DNA of 64,000 nucleotides from Arthrobacter sp. OAP107 (GCF_040546765.1 NZ_JBEPOK010000001.1:4774001-4838000); one strand, 5' to 3'. Counted from the first letter of the stretch, positions 37,201-46,092 are shown. The notes: generated from the letters alone by a model not told the origin. Made by a program: numbers and translations.

Positions 37201-37487
37201 CCCTCGTCGCCGAAGACCATGTCGGCAAGCTTGCTGCGGATTTCCTCCGGATAGTCGCCGGTGGCGTTGGCGAACCAGACCAGGCTGGTACCCCATCCTT
37301 CGAAGGCTTCGCCCTGATAGGACGGGTCCGGCCGCACGGTCACGGCGCCGGCCGGCACGGGTTCTTCGGCCGCATTGGGGGGTGTCTGGGCGGCCAGCGC
37401 AGGCCCGGCCACGAGCCCTGCGCAGAAGACCGCCGCGGTGACGCCGGCGGCGGTCATGGCCCAGGGCCGTCTGGATCTGTTCGTCAT
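34293..37487 (-). CDS. Secreted modular GH30 glycoside hydrolase (endo-beta-1,6-galactanase-like)
   Basis: 1064 aa with a signal peptide ending near ALAA (~33). The GH30 (beta/alpha)8 catalytic part with its side beta-domain spans ~50-540: acid/base Glu235 in DPMNEPNTPYWG and nucleophile Glu343 in WMSETGG. The overall look is that of bacterial O-glycosyl hydrolases of the galactanase group rather than xylanases. A ricin-type trefoil lectin follows (~545-680), then two Ig-like (Big_4) domains (~690-835), an F5/8 type C domain (~845-980) and a cadherin-like beta-sandwich (~985-1064). It would cleave galactan side chains outside the cell. It is last in the galactan operon. Confidence 0.82.
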   Translation of the reverse strand: MTNRSRRPWAMTAAGVTAAVFCAGLVAGPALAAQTPPNAAEEPVPAGAVTVRPDPSYQGEAFEGWGTSLVWFANATGDYPEEIRSKLADMVFGDEGLNLNIARYNIGGGNAPDVKDYLRAGGAVEGWWKAPEGTTRTDKDWWDPKNPEHWNLDADQTQRWWVDRIKNDITHWEAFSNSPPWFQTVSGYVSGGFNSSQDQLRTESVDDFSSYLVGVVKQLEKAHGIKIDTIDPMNEPNTPYWGTTLNSAGQPVGGRQEGAHMGPELQQKVVQSLARALAGADTGAVISAMDETNPSTFASNWNSYSADAKADVGQLNVHTYGTGQRTAVRDIAKGEHKPLWMSETGGSWLDGQNFTSMQPGLGLAQHMVNDLRELEPEAWVFWQPVEDYNNMKPGGESAIGSNWGEIQLPFDCASGDTLQSCPIYTNTKFNTARNFTHYIKPGDRLVKVDDTNSAAAVSDSGATVVHVNDSKQQRQVALDLSGFEAVQGNTTVTPVTSDASGALVQGAPVAVGKDHTAVLTVPAESVTTFLVNGVHGVAKDAALIQADHVYSLRGVESGKSLTSGAGSAAVIRAGAGADQQWTIRRLSGGNSSRARYALETPDGGRQLAVVDGTPQLVPAEATPADAFQWTMSTTGDGTYTFVNAATGRLLEVGGHATADGSPVTLWTANSGENQRWRVTDETVQGFWNVEAFTVPGTAPQLPATVVSVYRDGARGKLPVTWTMPPESRWSKPGTVDVRGTATDVLGVAHPVTAKVTVDTLVATLPARAKTYAGGTPVLPATVTAVTAGGSKVERPVVWNEAPAFTETGVVSVAGTANSADGRTLPATVRVQVTAGTADNVADDPGTTFSASFTEPGYGTAGLGNGNLTDKAWSNWKSGTKNTTDTLSVSLASQKTVTGVKVHFYRDGSTDSYAQSLQVQTKAADGTWQNAGTAVQVPGGSPAPVVTVPVANVDTKDVRVVLTARPNTHMTVSEVQVLAQAPGQSSDAAAAGISVNGQPLAGFDPRVTSYRTGVQGQRQEVTATAADPYATVTVRQADAQSGTAVVTVRSEDGSQTRTYEVVFGR

Positions 37488-37535
37488 TGAATTCCCTTCG
37501 GTGCGGTGAAGTGCTGATCTGTGGGGATTGCTGCT

Positions 37536-39575
37536 TTAGTTGGTGGTTTGCAGGACTGCCACGCCGCGGGCCGCGAGCTTGGCAGTGCCGTCGGCCGGGC
37601 CCGTTCCCGCGAGGATGGCGCCGGGAACAGCCGAGATATCGACGGCCTGGTCCGTGCGGTTGATCAGGAAAAGGAAGCGCCCGTCCTCACCGGTGCGGAC
37701 GGCAAGTTCGACGGCGCCACGCAGGTCCACGGGCAGTTCGGACTCGACGCCGGCCAGGCCGGCGAATTCCTGCAGGACCGGGACCAGCCCGTCGGGCCCG
37801 AGGCGCGTCGCCACGTAGCCGGCGGATCCGCTGCCCACACTGCGCCGGGTCACCGCCGGTTCGCCGGCGCGGTCACCGGAGGTGAACCGGCGCAGGACCT
37901 TCGTGTCCCCGGACGTGGCGGCGACGGAGTCCGCCCACAACGTGCCTCTCGGCCCGCCGTCGAGCGTTGCCTCTTCGCCGGGGGCCAGTGGCCCGAACTC
38001 TTCCACCCGGATCCCCAGCAGACCGCTGAGTGCGCCGGGATATCCGCCGAGCCACACGTGGTCGTTCTGGTCCACGACGCCGGAGAAGTAGGTGGTCACG
38101 AGGTGCCCGCCGGACTCGACGAATGCAGTCAGGCGCGAGCGCAGCTCCGCCGGCACCACATGCAGGACCGGCGCGATGACCAGCTGGTAGCCCTTAAGCG
38201 ATGCCGCTACCGGAAGCACGTCAGCGCGGATGCCGCTGGCGAGGAACGCCGAGTACCAGTCCAGCGCCTCCTGCCGGTAGCGGAGCCGGTCGCTCGGATG
38301 GGAGTCCAGTTCGCTGGCCCACCAGGAATCCCAGTCGAAGAGGATCGCGGCCCGGGCCGGTTCGCGCCGGCTGCCGGCCAGCGCCGAAAGGTCGCCGAGC
38401 GTCCGGCCCAGGGCGGTGACGTCGCGGAAGAGCCTGCTGTCGCTGCCGACGTGAGACACCATCGCTGAGTGGTATTTTTCTGCCCCGGCACGGGACTGGC
38501 GCCACTGGAAGAAGCAGACCGCGTCCGCGCCGTGGGCCACGTGGGTGAGGGAGTCCCGGGCGAGGGCCCCGGGCTTCTTGGGTGTGTTCACGGGCTGCCA
38601 GTTGACGGCACTGGTGGAGTGCTCCATGAGAAACCAGGGGTTGCCGCCCGCGATGTTGCCGGTCAGGTTCGCGGAGAAGGACAGCTCGTCATGGTCCTGC
38701 GGTCCCGGAACCACGTAGTGGTCGTTGGAGACGAAGTCGACGTCGGCGGCCCAGCCGGCATAGTCCATCCCCTTCGTCTCCCCCATGACCATGAAATTGG
38801 TGGTGACGGGGATGTCCGGGGTGATGCTGCTGAGGATCCTGCGTTCGGCGCGGAGGTAATCCCGCAGCGAGTCCGAGGAGAAGCGCTTGAAGTCCAGCTG
38901 CTGCGTGGGGTTCGGATAGGAAGCCGCCTTCCGCGGCGGGAAGATGTGGTTCCAGTCCGCGTAGCGCTGCGACCAGAAGTCGGTCCCCCAGGCTGTGTTC
39001 AGTTCCTCGAGTGTCCCGTAGCGGTCCTGGAGCCAGGCACGGAAGGCGGCCGCGGCGTCGTCGGAATAGTCATAGACGTTGTGGCAGCCGAGCTCGTTGG
39101 AAATGTGCCAGGCGCAGACAGCCGGGTGGTCCTTGTAGCGCTCCGCCATGGTGCGCACGAGCGTCAGTGCGTGCTCGCGGAACACCGGCGACGTGGGCCG
39201 CCAGTGCTGCCTGCCGCCCGGCCACAGGGTTTCGCCGTTCCGGGTGACCGGCAGGATTTCCGGGTGCTCGGCGGCCAGCCACGGCGGCGGGGATGCGGTG
39301 GCGGTGGCGAGGTCCACGGCAATGCCGTTGGCGTGGAGCAGGCCGATGATGTCGTCGAGCCAGGCAAAGTCCCAGGTCTCCCGCGAGGGCTGGATGCGTG
39401 CCCACGAGAAGATGGCCAGGGAGACGATGTTGACCCCGGCTTCCTTCATGAGCCGCACGTCCTCGGCCCAGACTTCGCGGGGCCACTGCTCGGGGTTGTA
39501 GTCGGCACCGAAGGCCAGCCTCTTGGTGTCCGGGGACGGCCAGCGCAGCCAGCGGTGGTGGGTGGTGTGGGTCAT
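37536..39575 (-). CDS. Beta-galactosidase, GH42
   Basis: 679 aa, usual GH42 size, no signal peptide, so cytoplasmic. The TIM barrel begins FGADYNPEQWP. The acid/base is Glu161 in WHISNELGCHN and the nucleophile Glu318 in FLMEHSTSAVNWQ. A trimerisation domain (~400-600) and a small C-terminal beta-domain follow. It removes terminal galactose from imported galacto-oligosaccharides. AGAGGAACCC precedes the ATG. It sits between the importer genes and GH30 in one minus-strand operon, which supports a galactan rather than lactose role. Confidence 0.93.
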   Translation of the reverse strand: MTHTTHHRWLRWPSPDTKRLAFGADYNPEQWPREVWAEDVRLMKEAGVNIVSLAIFSWARIQPSRETWDFAWLDDIIGLLHANGIAVDLATATASPPPWLAAEHPEILPVTRNGETLWPGGRQHWRPTSPVFREHALTLVRTMAERYKDHPAVCAWHISNELGCHNVYDYSDDAAAAFRAWLQDRYGTLEELNTAWGTDFWSQRYADWNHIFPPRKAASYPNPTQQLDFKRFSSDSLRDYLRAERRILSSITPDIPVTTNFMVMGETKGMDYAGWAADVDFVSNDHYVVPGPQDHDELSFSANLTGNIAGGNPWFLMEHSTSAVNWQPVNTPKKPGALARDSLTHVAHGADAVCFFQWRQSRAGAEKYHSAMVSHVGSDSRLFRDVTALGRTLGDLSALAGSRREPARAAILFDWDSWWASELDSHPSDRLRYRQEALDWYSAFLASGIRADVLPVAASLKGYQLVIAPVLHVVPAELRSRLTAFVESGGHLVTTYFSGVVDQNDHVWLGGYPGALSGLLGIRVEEFGPLAPGEEATLDGGPRGTLWADSVAATSGDTKVLRRFTSGDRAGEPAVTRRSVGSGSAGYVATRLGPDGLVPVLQEFAGLAGVESELPVDLRGAVELAVRTGEDGRFLFLINRTDQAVDISAVPGAILAGTGPADGTAKLAARGVAVLQTTN

Positions 39576-39616
39576 GGGTTCCTCTTTTTGGGTGCGCCTG
39601 GGTTACGGGTGGGCTG

Positions 39617-40960
39617 TTATTCCTTGACGCTGAAGCCCTGCTCGGTGCCGTACTTGACCGAGGCCTTCTGCCACGCGGCCAGGCCGTCCTTGAGCTTGGT
39701 GCCGGAGACGTAGGCCTGGCCGGCGGTGTCGTTGAAGATGCTGTTGGCGTAGACCTGGAACGACAGGTAGGACCAGCCGGCGGGAACGTTCTTCGCTGAT
39801 TCGGCGAAGATCTGGTTGGCCTTCTGGCCACCGAAGTACTTGAACTGGGTGTTTTGGAATTTCTCGGACGCGAGGTCTTTTGCGGTGGCGGGGAACGCCC
39901 CGCCGTCGATCCTGGCCTGGACGCCTTCTTCAACGTTGGAGTACTTCAGGAAGCCGTAGGCCAGGGCCGCCTGGCTGCTCGCTGCGGGGATGGCCAGCGA
40001 GCTGCCGCCGTTTTCGGCGCTGCTGTTGGCGCCCTTCTCCCACTGCGGCAAGGGGGCGACCCGCCATTTGCCGGCACCGTCGGCGACGCCGGAGACCAGG
40101 TTCCCGGGCATCCAGGCGCCGGTGGAAAGGGTGGCGATGGTTCCGTTGCCGAGGCCCTTGTACCACTCGTCGCTCCAGGAGGTGATGGGGGCCAGGAGGT
40201 CCTCGTCGATGAGCTTTTGCCAGGTTTCGGCGAATTTGGTGGAACCTTCGTCGGAGAAGTTCACCGCGACGTTGGTGCCGTCCACCTGGTAGGGCTTTCC
40301 TCCTGCCTGCCAGATCATGCTGGTGGTGAACCCGGCGTCGCCGGTGTCGTTGGCGATGTAGGCCTTGGGGTCCGCCTTCTTCAGCGCGCGGCCGGCCTCG
40401 AGGAACTCGTCCCAGGTGGTGGGCACCGCGATGCCGTACTTGTCGAACAGTTCCTTGTTGTAGAACAGGGCCATGGGGCCGGAGTCCATGGGGAGGCCGT
40501 AGACACCGCCCTGTGCCTGCACCGAGGACCATGGACCGGCCGTGAAGGTGCCGTCCAGGCCCGTGGCGCCGAACTGGCCGAGGTCAGCCAGTGACTTGCT
40601 GAGGGCGAACTGCGGAAGGGCGTAGTACTCGATCTGTGCGACGTCGGGCACGCCGGAGCCGGCGGAGATGGCGTTCTGCAGCGCGGTGTACTGGTCGTTG
40701 CCGGTGCCGGCGTTGACCAGGTTGACGTCCACGTTGGGGTACTTGGCCTCGAAGCCTTCGGCGACCTTCTTCAGCGACTGGTCCCAGGCCCACACCGTCA
40801 GCTTGCCGCCTTTTTGGAGGGCCGCTTCGACGGCGTCGCTGTTGACAGTTTGCTGCGGCGCCGCGCTGCTGCCGCCTCCGCAGGCGGTGAGCCCCAGGGC
40901 GAGTGCGGCGGCGACGGCGGAGGTCTGCAGCAGGCCGCGGCGGGTCAGGGTCTTGAACAT
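39617..40960 (-). CDS. ABC transporter sugar-binding lipoprotein (CUT1), galactan operon
   Basis: 447 aa. The N-terminus combines a Tat-like RRGLLQTSA with lipobox LTAC, so it is an exported lipoprotein, possibly folded before export. The mature protein shows the family-1 binding-protein blocks LYGLPMDSGP-like (YGLPMDSGPMALFYNKELF) and WMPGNLVSGV. The likely ligand is a beta-galacto-oligosaccharide made by GH30. GAAGGAAGAC precedes the ATG. It comes after its permeases rather than before them, the reverse of the more common order. Confidence 0.9.
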   Translation of the reverse strand: MFKTLTRRGLLQTSAVAAALALGLTACGGGSSAAPQQTVNSDAVEAALQKGGKLTVWAWDQSLKKVAEGFEAKYPNVDVNLVNAGTGNDQYTALQNAISAGSGVPDVAQIEYYALPQFALSKSLADLGQFGATGLDGTFTAGPWSSVQAQGGVYGLPMDSGPMALFYNKELFDKYGIAVPTTWDEFLEAGRALKKADPKAYIANDTGDAGFTTSMIWQAGGKPYQVDGTNVAVNFSDEGSTKFAETWQKLIDEDLLAPITSWSDEWYKGLGNGTIATLSTGAWMPGNLVSGVADGAGKWRVAPLPQWEKGANSSAENGGSSLAIPAASSQAALAYGFLKYSNVEEGVQARIDGGAFPATAKDLASEKFQNTQFKYFGGQKANQIFAESAKNVPAGWSYLSFQVYANSIFNDTAGQAYVSGTKLKDGLAAWQKASVKYGTEQGFSVKE

Positions 40961-41001
40961 GTCTTCCTTCTAACTGCGTTGTTGGTGGGAGGGGACGGGC
41001 G

Positions 41002-41949
41002 TTATTCTTTGACGCTTCCGGCGGAAAGGCCGGATTGCCAGTAGCGCTGGAGCAGCAGGAACGCTGCGATCAGCGGCAGGATGGTGAGCAGGGAACCTGT
41101 AATGACGAGGTTGAAGATGGCTTCCCCGCCGGCGGTGCCGGCCTGAGCGTTCCAGGCGTTGAGGCCCAGGGTGAGGGGGTACCAGTCAGGGTTTTTCAGC
41201 ATGATGAGCGGCAGGAAGTAGTTGTTCCAGGTGGCCACCATGGTGAAGAGCAGCACGGTGACGATGCCCGGGGTCAGCAGCGGCAGGCAGACCTGGAAGA
41301 ACGTGCGGGCCTCGCTGGCTCCGTCGATCCGGGCGGACTCCATGATCTCGGTGGGGATGGCCTCGGCCGCGAAGGTCCACATGAGGTACAGGCCGAACGG
41401 CGAGATGAGCGAGGGGATGATCACGGCCCAGGGGGTGTTGGTGAGGCCCATCTGGCTGAACATCAGGAAGGTGGGGACCGCAAGGGCTGTGCCGGGTATG
41501 GCCACGGCGCCAATGACGACGGCAAACACGGCCTTCCGTCCGGGGAAGTCGAACTTGGCCAGCGCGTAGCCGCCGAGGACCGCGAGGAAGGTGGCGCCGC
41601 CGGCACCGAGCACAACGTAAAGGACCGTGTTGGCGAACCAGCGAAGGAAGATCCCGCCGTCGTATGTTGCCGTCCGGGCGATGTTGTCCCAAAGGGCGAA
41701 ATCAACGTCGAACCACAGTCCGAACGAATTGAGCAGGCCGTCCTGGGTTTTGGTGGCGTTGACCAGGAGCCAGAACAGCGGGGCCAGGCTGTACAGCAGG
41801 ACAAGGCCCATCAGCAGCGTCAGCGCCACGCTGCGGCGCGAGCGCCGGGATCCGGCTGTGCGCGGGGACCGCAGGCGCGGGGTGCGGAGCCTTGCCGGGG
41901 ACGTGGCCGTGCCGGCGCTGCCGGGGCGGGCGGCGGTCTGAACGCTCAT
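41002..41949 (-). CDS. ABC transporter permease, MalG-like (galactan operon)
   Basis: 315 aa. A basic N-terminal tail of ~40 residues precedes six membrane segments. The EAA loop is IMESARIDGASEARTFFQV. It ends in GLSAGSVKE, usual for MalG-type subunits. Its ribosome site AAAGGAG lies inside the end of the upstream permease gene, and the two are separated by 2 nt, so translation is coupled. There is no ATPase in the operon. Confidence 0.9.
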   Translation of the reverse strand: MSVQTAARPGSAGTATSPARLRTPRLRSPRTAGSRRSRRSVALTLLMGLVLLYSLAPLFWLLVNATKTQDGLLNSFGLWFDVDFALWDNIARTATYDGGIFLRWFANTVLYVVLGAGGATFLAVLGGYALAKFDFPGRKAVFAVVIGAVAIPGTALAVPTFLMFSQMGLTNTPWAVIIPSLISPFGLYLMWTFAAEAIPTEIMESARIDGASEARTFFQVCLPLLTPGIVTVLLFTMVATWNNYFLPLIMLKNPDWYPLTLGLNAWNAQAGTAGGEAIFNLVITGSLLTILPLIAAFLLLQRYWQSGLSAGSVKE

Positions 41950-41951
41950 GG

Positions 41952-42902
41952 TCAGCGCTCCTTTCGCATGCCGCGGACCTGGACGGCGTAGGCGATGGCC
42001 ATGGTGATCAGGCCCATGATGATCGCCACCGTGGCGGAGTAGTTGTACTGCTGCCCGGAGAACGACAGCGAGAAGGCGTACAGGTTGGGCGTGAAGAACG
42101 TTGAGATGGTGTTGGGCGAGAGGCTCTTGAGGATGCTGGGCTCGTTGAAGAGCTGGAAGCTGCCGATCACGGAGAAAATGGTGGCCACGACGATGGCGCC
42201 GCGGATGGCCGGCAACTTGATGGCGGCGATGACCCTCAACTGGCCGGCGCCGTCGATCTCGGCGGCCTCATAGAGGGATTTGGGGATGACGGTCAGCGCG
42301 GAGTAGAAGATCAGCATGTTGTAGCCGATGAACTCCCACGTGACGATGTTGCCGATGGAGGCCAGCACCAGTTCCGAGGAGAGCGGGCTGGGCAGGTTGA
42401 GGCCGAACGCCTGGTTGATGTTGCCCACCAGGCCGAAGCGGGTGCCGTACATGAAGCCCCACATGAGGGTGGCGACGACGGCCGGTACCGCATAGGGAAG
42501 GAAGATCGAGATCCGGAAGAAGGACCTTCCGTAGAGCCGTCCGCTGTCCAGGGCGAGGGCAACAACCAGCGCGATCATCAGCATGACCGGCACCTGGACT
42601 GCCAGGAACAGCGAGACCCGGCCCAGCGCAGACCAGAACTGCGGGTCCCCCAACGCCCGGGCATAGTTGTCCAGGCCCACGAACGCCGTGCCGCCGATGA
42701 GCTGGTTGCGGAAGACGCTCAGGTATATGGAGTAGGCGATCGGGGCAAGGAAAACCAAGGCGAACACGGCCATGAACGGGCCGACGAACCACCAGCCGGC
42801 CCACGATCGGCCGCTGGCGGGACGGCCGCCGCGGCGGTTCGTACGGCCTGCCGGGGCGGCCGTTCCGGCCCGCGCCGCGACTTGCGGGGACGTCATTGTC
42901 AT
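41952..42902 (-). CDS. ABC transporter permease, MalF-like (galactan operon)
   Basis: 316 aa with six membrane segments after a basic, Arg/Gly-rich N-terminus. The EAA loop is YEAAEIDGAGQLRVIAAIKL. The ATG at 42902 has AGAGGAC upstream; a second ATG six nucleotides on (42896) is also possible. It is the first gene of the minus-strand galactan operon and is divergent from the LacI gene, with two palindromic operators between them. Confidence 0.9.
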   Translation of the reverse strand: MTMTSPQVAARAGTAAPAGRTNRRGGRPASGRSWAGWWFVGPFMAVFALVFLAPIAYSIYLSVFRNQLIGGTAFVGLDNYARALGDPQFWSALGRVSLFLAVQVPVMLMIALVVALALDSGRLYGRSFFRISIFLPYAVPAVVATLMWGFMYGTRFGLVGNINQAFGLNLPSPLSSELVLASIGNIVTWEFIGYNMLIFYSALTVIPKSLYEAAEIDGAGQLRVIAAIKLPAIRGAIVVATIFSVIGSFQLFNEPSILKSLSPNTISTFFTPNLYAFSLSFSGQQYNYSATVAIIMGLITMAIAYAVQVRGMRKER

Positions 42903-42953
42903 GAAGGGTCCTCTGTTGGGCTGCGCCACCTCGCGGGCAGCGGTTGAGTGTTC

Positions 42954-42967
42954 TGTTTGCGTAAACA
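42954..42967. promoter_or_regulatory. LacI operator copy 1 of the galactan operon
   Basis: TGTTTGCGTAAACA is a near-perfect palindrome (one non-matching pair). It matches the perfect copy at 42987-43002 and lies 52 nt upstream of the first permease gene. Confidence 0.7.
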
Positions 42968-42986
42968 TTCTTGTGCTGTTTTGTTA

Positions 42987-43002
42987 ATGTTTGCGCAAAC
43001 AT
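42987..43002. promoter_or_regulatory. LacI operator copy 2 of the galactan operon
   Basis: ATGTTTGCGCAAACAT is a perfect 16-bp palindrome with a central CG-containing core, as expected for LacI-family operators. It is 33 nt from copy 1 and 103 nt upstream of the LacI ATG at 43105. Confidence 0.75.
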
Positions 43003-43104
43003 GATTGGTACGATGGTGACATGGAGCACGAATCCGGTCAACCCCCGGTCCACAATTTGTCCCCCGCGAAGGGGGCGGCCGTCGCCGCGCGGCAAGAAGG
43101 GGCA

Positions 43105-44133
43105 ATGCCCCGGCGCAAGCAGCAGGTATCCATGGCCGACGTCGCCAAGCTCGCCGGAGTCTCGTCCCAAACGGTTTCCCGCGTGTCCAACGGGAGCCCG
43201 GACGTCATCGAAAGCACGCGGCGTCAGGTCATCGCAGCCATGAACGAACTGGGGTACCGGCCGAACAGTGCCGCCCGGGCGCTGAAGCGCGGCAGTTTCC
43301 GCACCATCGGCGTGATCACCTTCTCGCTGTCCTCGCTGGGGAACATGCGCACGCTCGAGGCCATAGCGCTCCACGCGGCCGGGCAGGACTTCGCCATCAC
43401 CTTGATACCGGTGACGGCGCCAACCCAGGCCGGAATCCAGGGGGCGTTCTCCCGGATGGGCGAGCTCGCCGTGGACGCCGTGATCGCCATCATGGAGGTC
43501 CACCTCCTGGACGCAGCGACAGTGACGCTGCCCCCGGGAGTGAAGGTCGTGGTGGTGGATTCCGACGCGGGCGATAATTACAGCGTGGTGGACACCGACC
43601 AGGCCGACGGCGCACGCAAGGCCGTCCAGCACCTGCTGGAACTCGGGCACGCGACCGTCTGGCACGTCGCCGGCCCTGAGGAATCGTTCGCCAGCGAACG
43701 CCGCGCCGCCGCCTGGCGCGCCACCCTCAGTGCCGCCGGCCGCATCGTCCCGCCCGTGCTCCGCGGCGACTGGTCAGCGGACTCCGGCTACACCGCCGGC
43801 CTCCGGCTCGCCGACGAGCCGGGCTGCACCGCGGTTTTCGCTGCGAACGACCACATGGCTCTCGGCCTGCTGCGGGCCTTCCGGGAAAAAGGAAAATCCG
43901 TCCCGGGCGACATCAGCCTGGTGGGGTTCGACGACGTCCCGGAAGCGTCCTCCTACGCTCCCCCGCTCACCACTGTGCACCAGAACTTCGCCGATGTCGG
44001 CGAACGCTGCGTCGACAACGTCCTGCAGCAGCTCCGCACCAACACCACCGAACCAGGCGTCACCCTGGTGCCCACCCAGCTCGTCATCCGGGCGAGCACG
44101 GCGGCACCGCATGCGGCTCACGGTGCAGGATAG
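43105..44133 (+). CDS. LacI family transcriptional regulator (galactan operon)
   Basis: 342 aa from ATG 43105. The HTH SMADVAKLAGVSSQTVSRVSNG and hinge lie in residues 8-65, followed by the sugar-sensing domain with HTTV-like HLLELGHATVWHVAGP, FAANDHMALGLLRA and SLVGFDDVPEASSYAPPLTTV. This start is chosen for its strong AAGAAGGGG site and fit to family length. An upstream in-frame ATG at 43021 would add 28 residues. It is divergent from the galactan importer, so it presumably represses that operon and itself through the two palindromes. Confidence 0.92.
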   Translation: MPRRKQQVSMADVAKLAGVSSQTVSRVSNGSPDVIESTRRQVIAAMNELGYRPNSAARALKRGSFRTIGVITFSLSSLGNMRTLEAIALHAAGQDFAITLIPVTAPTQAGIQGAFSRMGELAVDAVIAIMEVHLLDAATVTLPPGVKVVVVDSDAGDNYSVVDTDQADGARKAVQHLLELGHATVWHVAGPEESFASERRAAAWRATLSAAGRIVPPVLRGDWSADSGYTAGLRLADEPGCTAVFAANDHMALGLLRAFREKGKSVPGDISLVGFDDVPEASSYAPPLTTVHQNFADVGERCVDNVLQQLRTNTTEPGVTLVPTQLVIRASTAAPHAAHGAG

Positions 44134-44191
44134 TTCCTTGCCATCCGGCAAAGGCGATGATCGGGTTCGTGCCTTTCGGCTGCGCTGTTGG

Positions 44192-46051
44192 CTAGTTTTC
44201 CACGAGGGAAACGTCCCTAACGGCGCCCTTGTCCGCTGACAGGGCCATGGCTGCGTAGGCCCGCAGCGCCGCGGAAACCTGGCGGTCCCGGTTCTTGGCC
44301 TTGTAACCCCCATTAACTTCCAGTTTTTCACGGCGTTCGGCGAGGACCTCGTCGGAGACCTTCAACTGGAGAAAGCGCTGCGTGATGTCGATGCTGATGA
44401 TGTCGCCGTTCTCCACCAGGGCGATGGTGCCGCCGGAGGCAGCCTCCGGGGAGATGTGCCCGATCGACAGGCCGGAGGTACCGCCGGAGAAGCGGCCGTC
44501 GGTGATGAGGGCGCACTTCTTGCCGAGGCCGCGGCCCTTTAGGAACGACGTCGGGTAGAGCATTTCCTGCATGCCCGGACCGCCCTTGGGGCCTTCGTAG
44601 CGGATGACCACCACGTCGCCTTCCTTGACTGTCTTGTTCAGGATCTTTTCCACGGCTTCGTCCTGGGACTCGCACACAACGGCCGGGCCCTCGAAGGTCC
44701 AGATGGACTCGTCCACGCCGGCGGTCTTCACCACCGCGCCGTCGACGGCCACGTTGCCCCTGAGCACGGCCAGTCCGCCGTCCTTGGAGTAGGCGTGCTC
44801 CACGGAGCGGATGCAGCCTTCCGCGCCGTCGGTGTCCAAAGAGGTCCACTCGTTCGACTGGGAGAACGCGGTGGAGGAACGGACGCCACCGGGAGCCGCG
44901 TGCCACAGCGCCTTCGCTTCCTCGGTGGCCTTGCCGCCGCGGATGTCCCAGTCATCCAGCCAGCCGTCCAGGTCGGCGGAGTGCACAGAGTGGACGTCCT
45001 TGTGCAGGAGCCCGCCGCGGTTCAGCTCGCCCAGCAGGGCAGGGATGCCGCCCGCGCGGTGCACGTCCTCCATGTAGTAGGTCTTGTCCTTGGCGACGTT
45101 CGGGGCCACCTTTGCCAGGCAGGGCACCCTGCGGGACTTGGCGTCGATCTCGGCCAAGCCGTAGTCCACGCCCGCCTCCTGGGCCGCGGCCAGCAGGTGC
45201 AGGATGGTGTTGGTGGAACCGCCCATGGCGATATCCAGGGCCATGGCGTTGTCGAAGGCCTGCGCAGTGGCGATGGAGCGCGGCAGCACGGAGGCGTCGT
45301 CGCCGTCGTAATAGCGCTTCACCAGCTCGACGACGGTGGAACCGGCCTTCTCGTACAGCGCCTTGCGCGCGGTATGGGTGGCCAGCACGGAACCGTTGCC
45401 CGGCAGGGACAGGCCGATGGCCTCGGTGAGGCAGTTCATGGAGTTGGCGGTGAACATGCCGGAGCAGGAACCGCAGGTGGGACAGGCATTCTCTTCGATG
45501 AGGTTGATGTCTGCATCGGAGATGGATTCGTCCACGGCGTCGGCAATGGCGTTCACCAGGTCCAGGGAGCGCACGGAGCCGTCGGTCAGGGTCACGCGGC
45601 CGGCTTCCATGGGGCCGCCGGAGACGAACACCGTGGGGATGTTCAGGCGCAGCGCGGCCATGAGCATGCCCGGGGTGATCTTGTCGCAGTTGGAGATGCA
45701 GACCAGGGCGTCGGCGCAGTGGGCATTGACCATATACTCCACGGAGTCGGCGATCAGGTCGCGGGAAGGCAGCGAGTAGAGCATGCCGGAGTGGCCCATG
45801 GCGATGCCGTCATCCACGGCGATGGTGTTGAACTCGCGCGGCACGGCGCCGGCGGCGAGGATCGCGTCGGAGACGATCCTGCCCACGGGGGCGAGGTGGG
45901 TGTGGCCGGGCACGAATTCGGTGAAGGAGTTAGCCACCGCGATGATGGGCTTGCCGATGTCTGAGTTGGCGACGCCGGAGGCGCGCAGCAGTGCGCGGGC
46001 GCCGGCCATGTTGCGGCCGTGGGTGACTGTTTTAGAGCGTAGTGCAGGCAT
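44192..46051 (-). CDS. ilvD: Dihydroxy-acid dehydratase
   Basis: 619 aa, the size of E. coli IlvD. It dehydrates 2,3-dihydroxy-isovalerate or -3-methylvalerate in valine/isoleucine synthesis. The iron-sulphur ligands are visible in SNCDKITPGML and ENACPTCGSCSGMFTANSMN. AMGGSTNTILHLLAAA, GPKGGPGMQEML and TDGRFSGGTSGLSIGHISPEA complete the site. The ATG at 46051 follows AGGATGATATTC; an in-frame ATG at 46060 is too close to that site. It is a single gene here, divergent from an XRE regulator. Confidence 0.95.
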   Translation of the reverse strand: MPALRSKTVTHGRNMAGARALLRASGVANSDIGKPIIAVANSFTEFVPGHTHLAPVGRIVSDAILAAGAVPREFNTIAVDDGIAMGHSGMLYSLPSRDLIADSVEYMVNAHCADALVCISNCDKITPGMLMAALRLNIPTVFVSGGPMEAGRVTLTDGSVRSLDLVNAIADAVDESISDADINLIEENACPTCGSCSGMFTANSMNCLTEAIGLSLPGNGSVLATHTARKALYEKAGSTVVELVKRYYDGDDASVLPRSIATAQAFDNAMALDIAMGGSTNTILHLLAAAQEAGVDYGLAEIDAKSRRVPCLAKVAPNVAKDKTYYMEDVHRAGGIPALLGELNRGGLLHKDVHSVHSADLDGWLDDWDIRGGKATEEAKALWHAAPGGVRSSTAFSQSNEWTSLDTDGAEGCIRSVEHAYSKDGGLAVLRGNVAVDGAVVKTAGVDESIWTFEGPAVVCESQDEAVEKILNKTVKEGDVVVIRYEGPKGGPGMQEMLYPTSFLKGRGLGKKCALITDGRFSGGTSGLSIGHISPEAASGGTIALVENGDIISIDITQRFLQLKVSDEVLAERREKLEVNGGYKAKNRDRQVSAALRAYAAMALSADKGAVRDVSLVEN

Positions 46052-46092
46052 GAATATCATCCTGCATGGTCCATCCGGCACGCGGAAGACGG

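Noticed and set aside
34782..37490. 902-codon plus-strand open frame
   Set aside because: It mirrors the GH30 gene; its translation is Gly/Arg/Val-rich without any domain, while the minus strand has complete catalytic motifs.
44134..44191. AAAGGC/GCCTTT pair as terminator between the LacI gene and ilvD
   Set aside because: Short arms and a long loop; no T-run in either direction.
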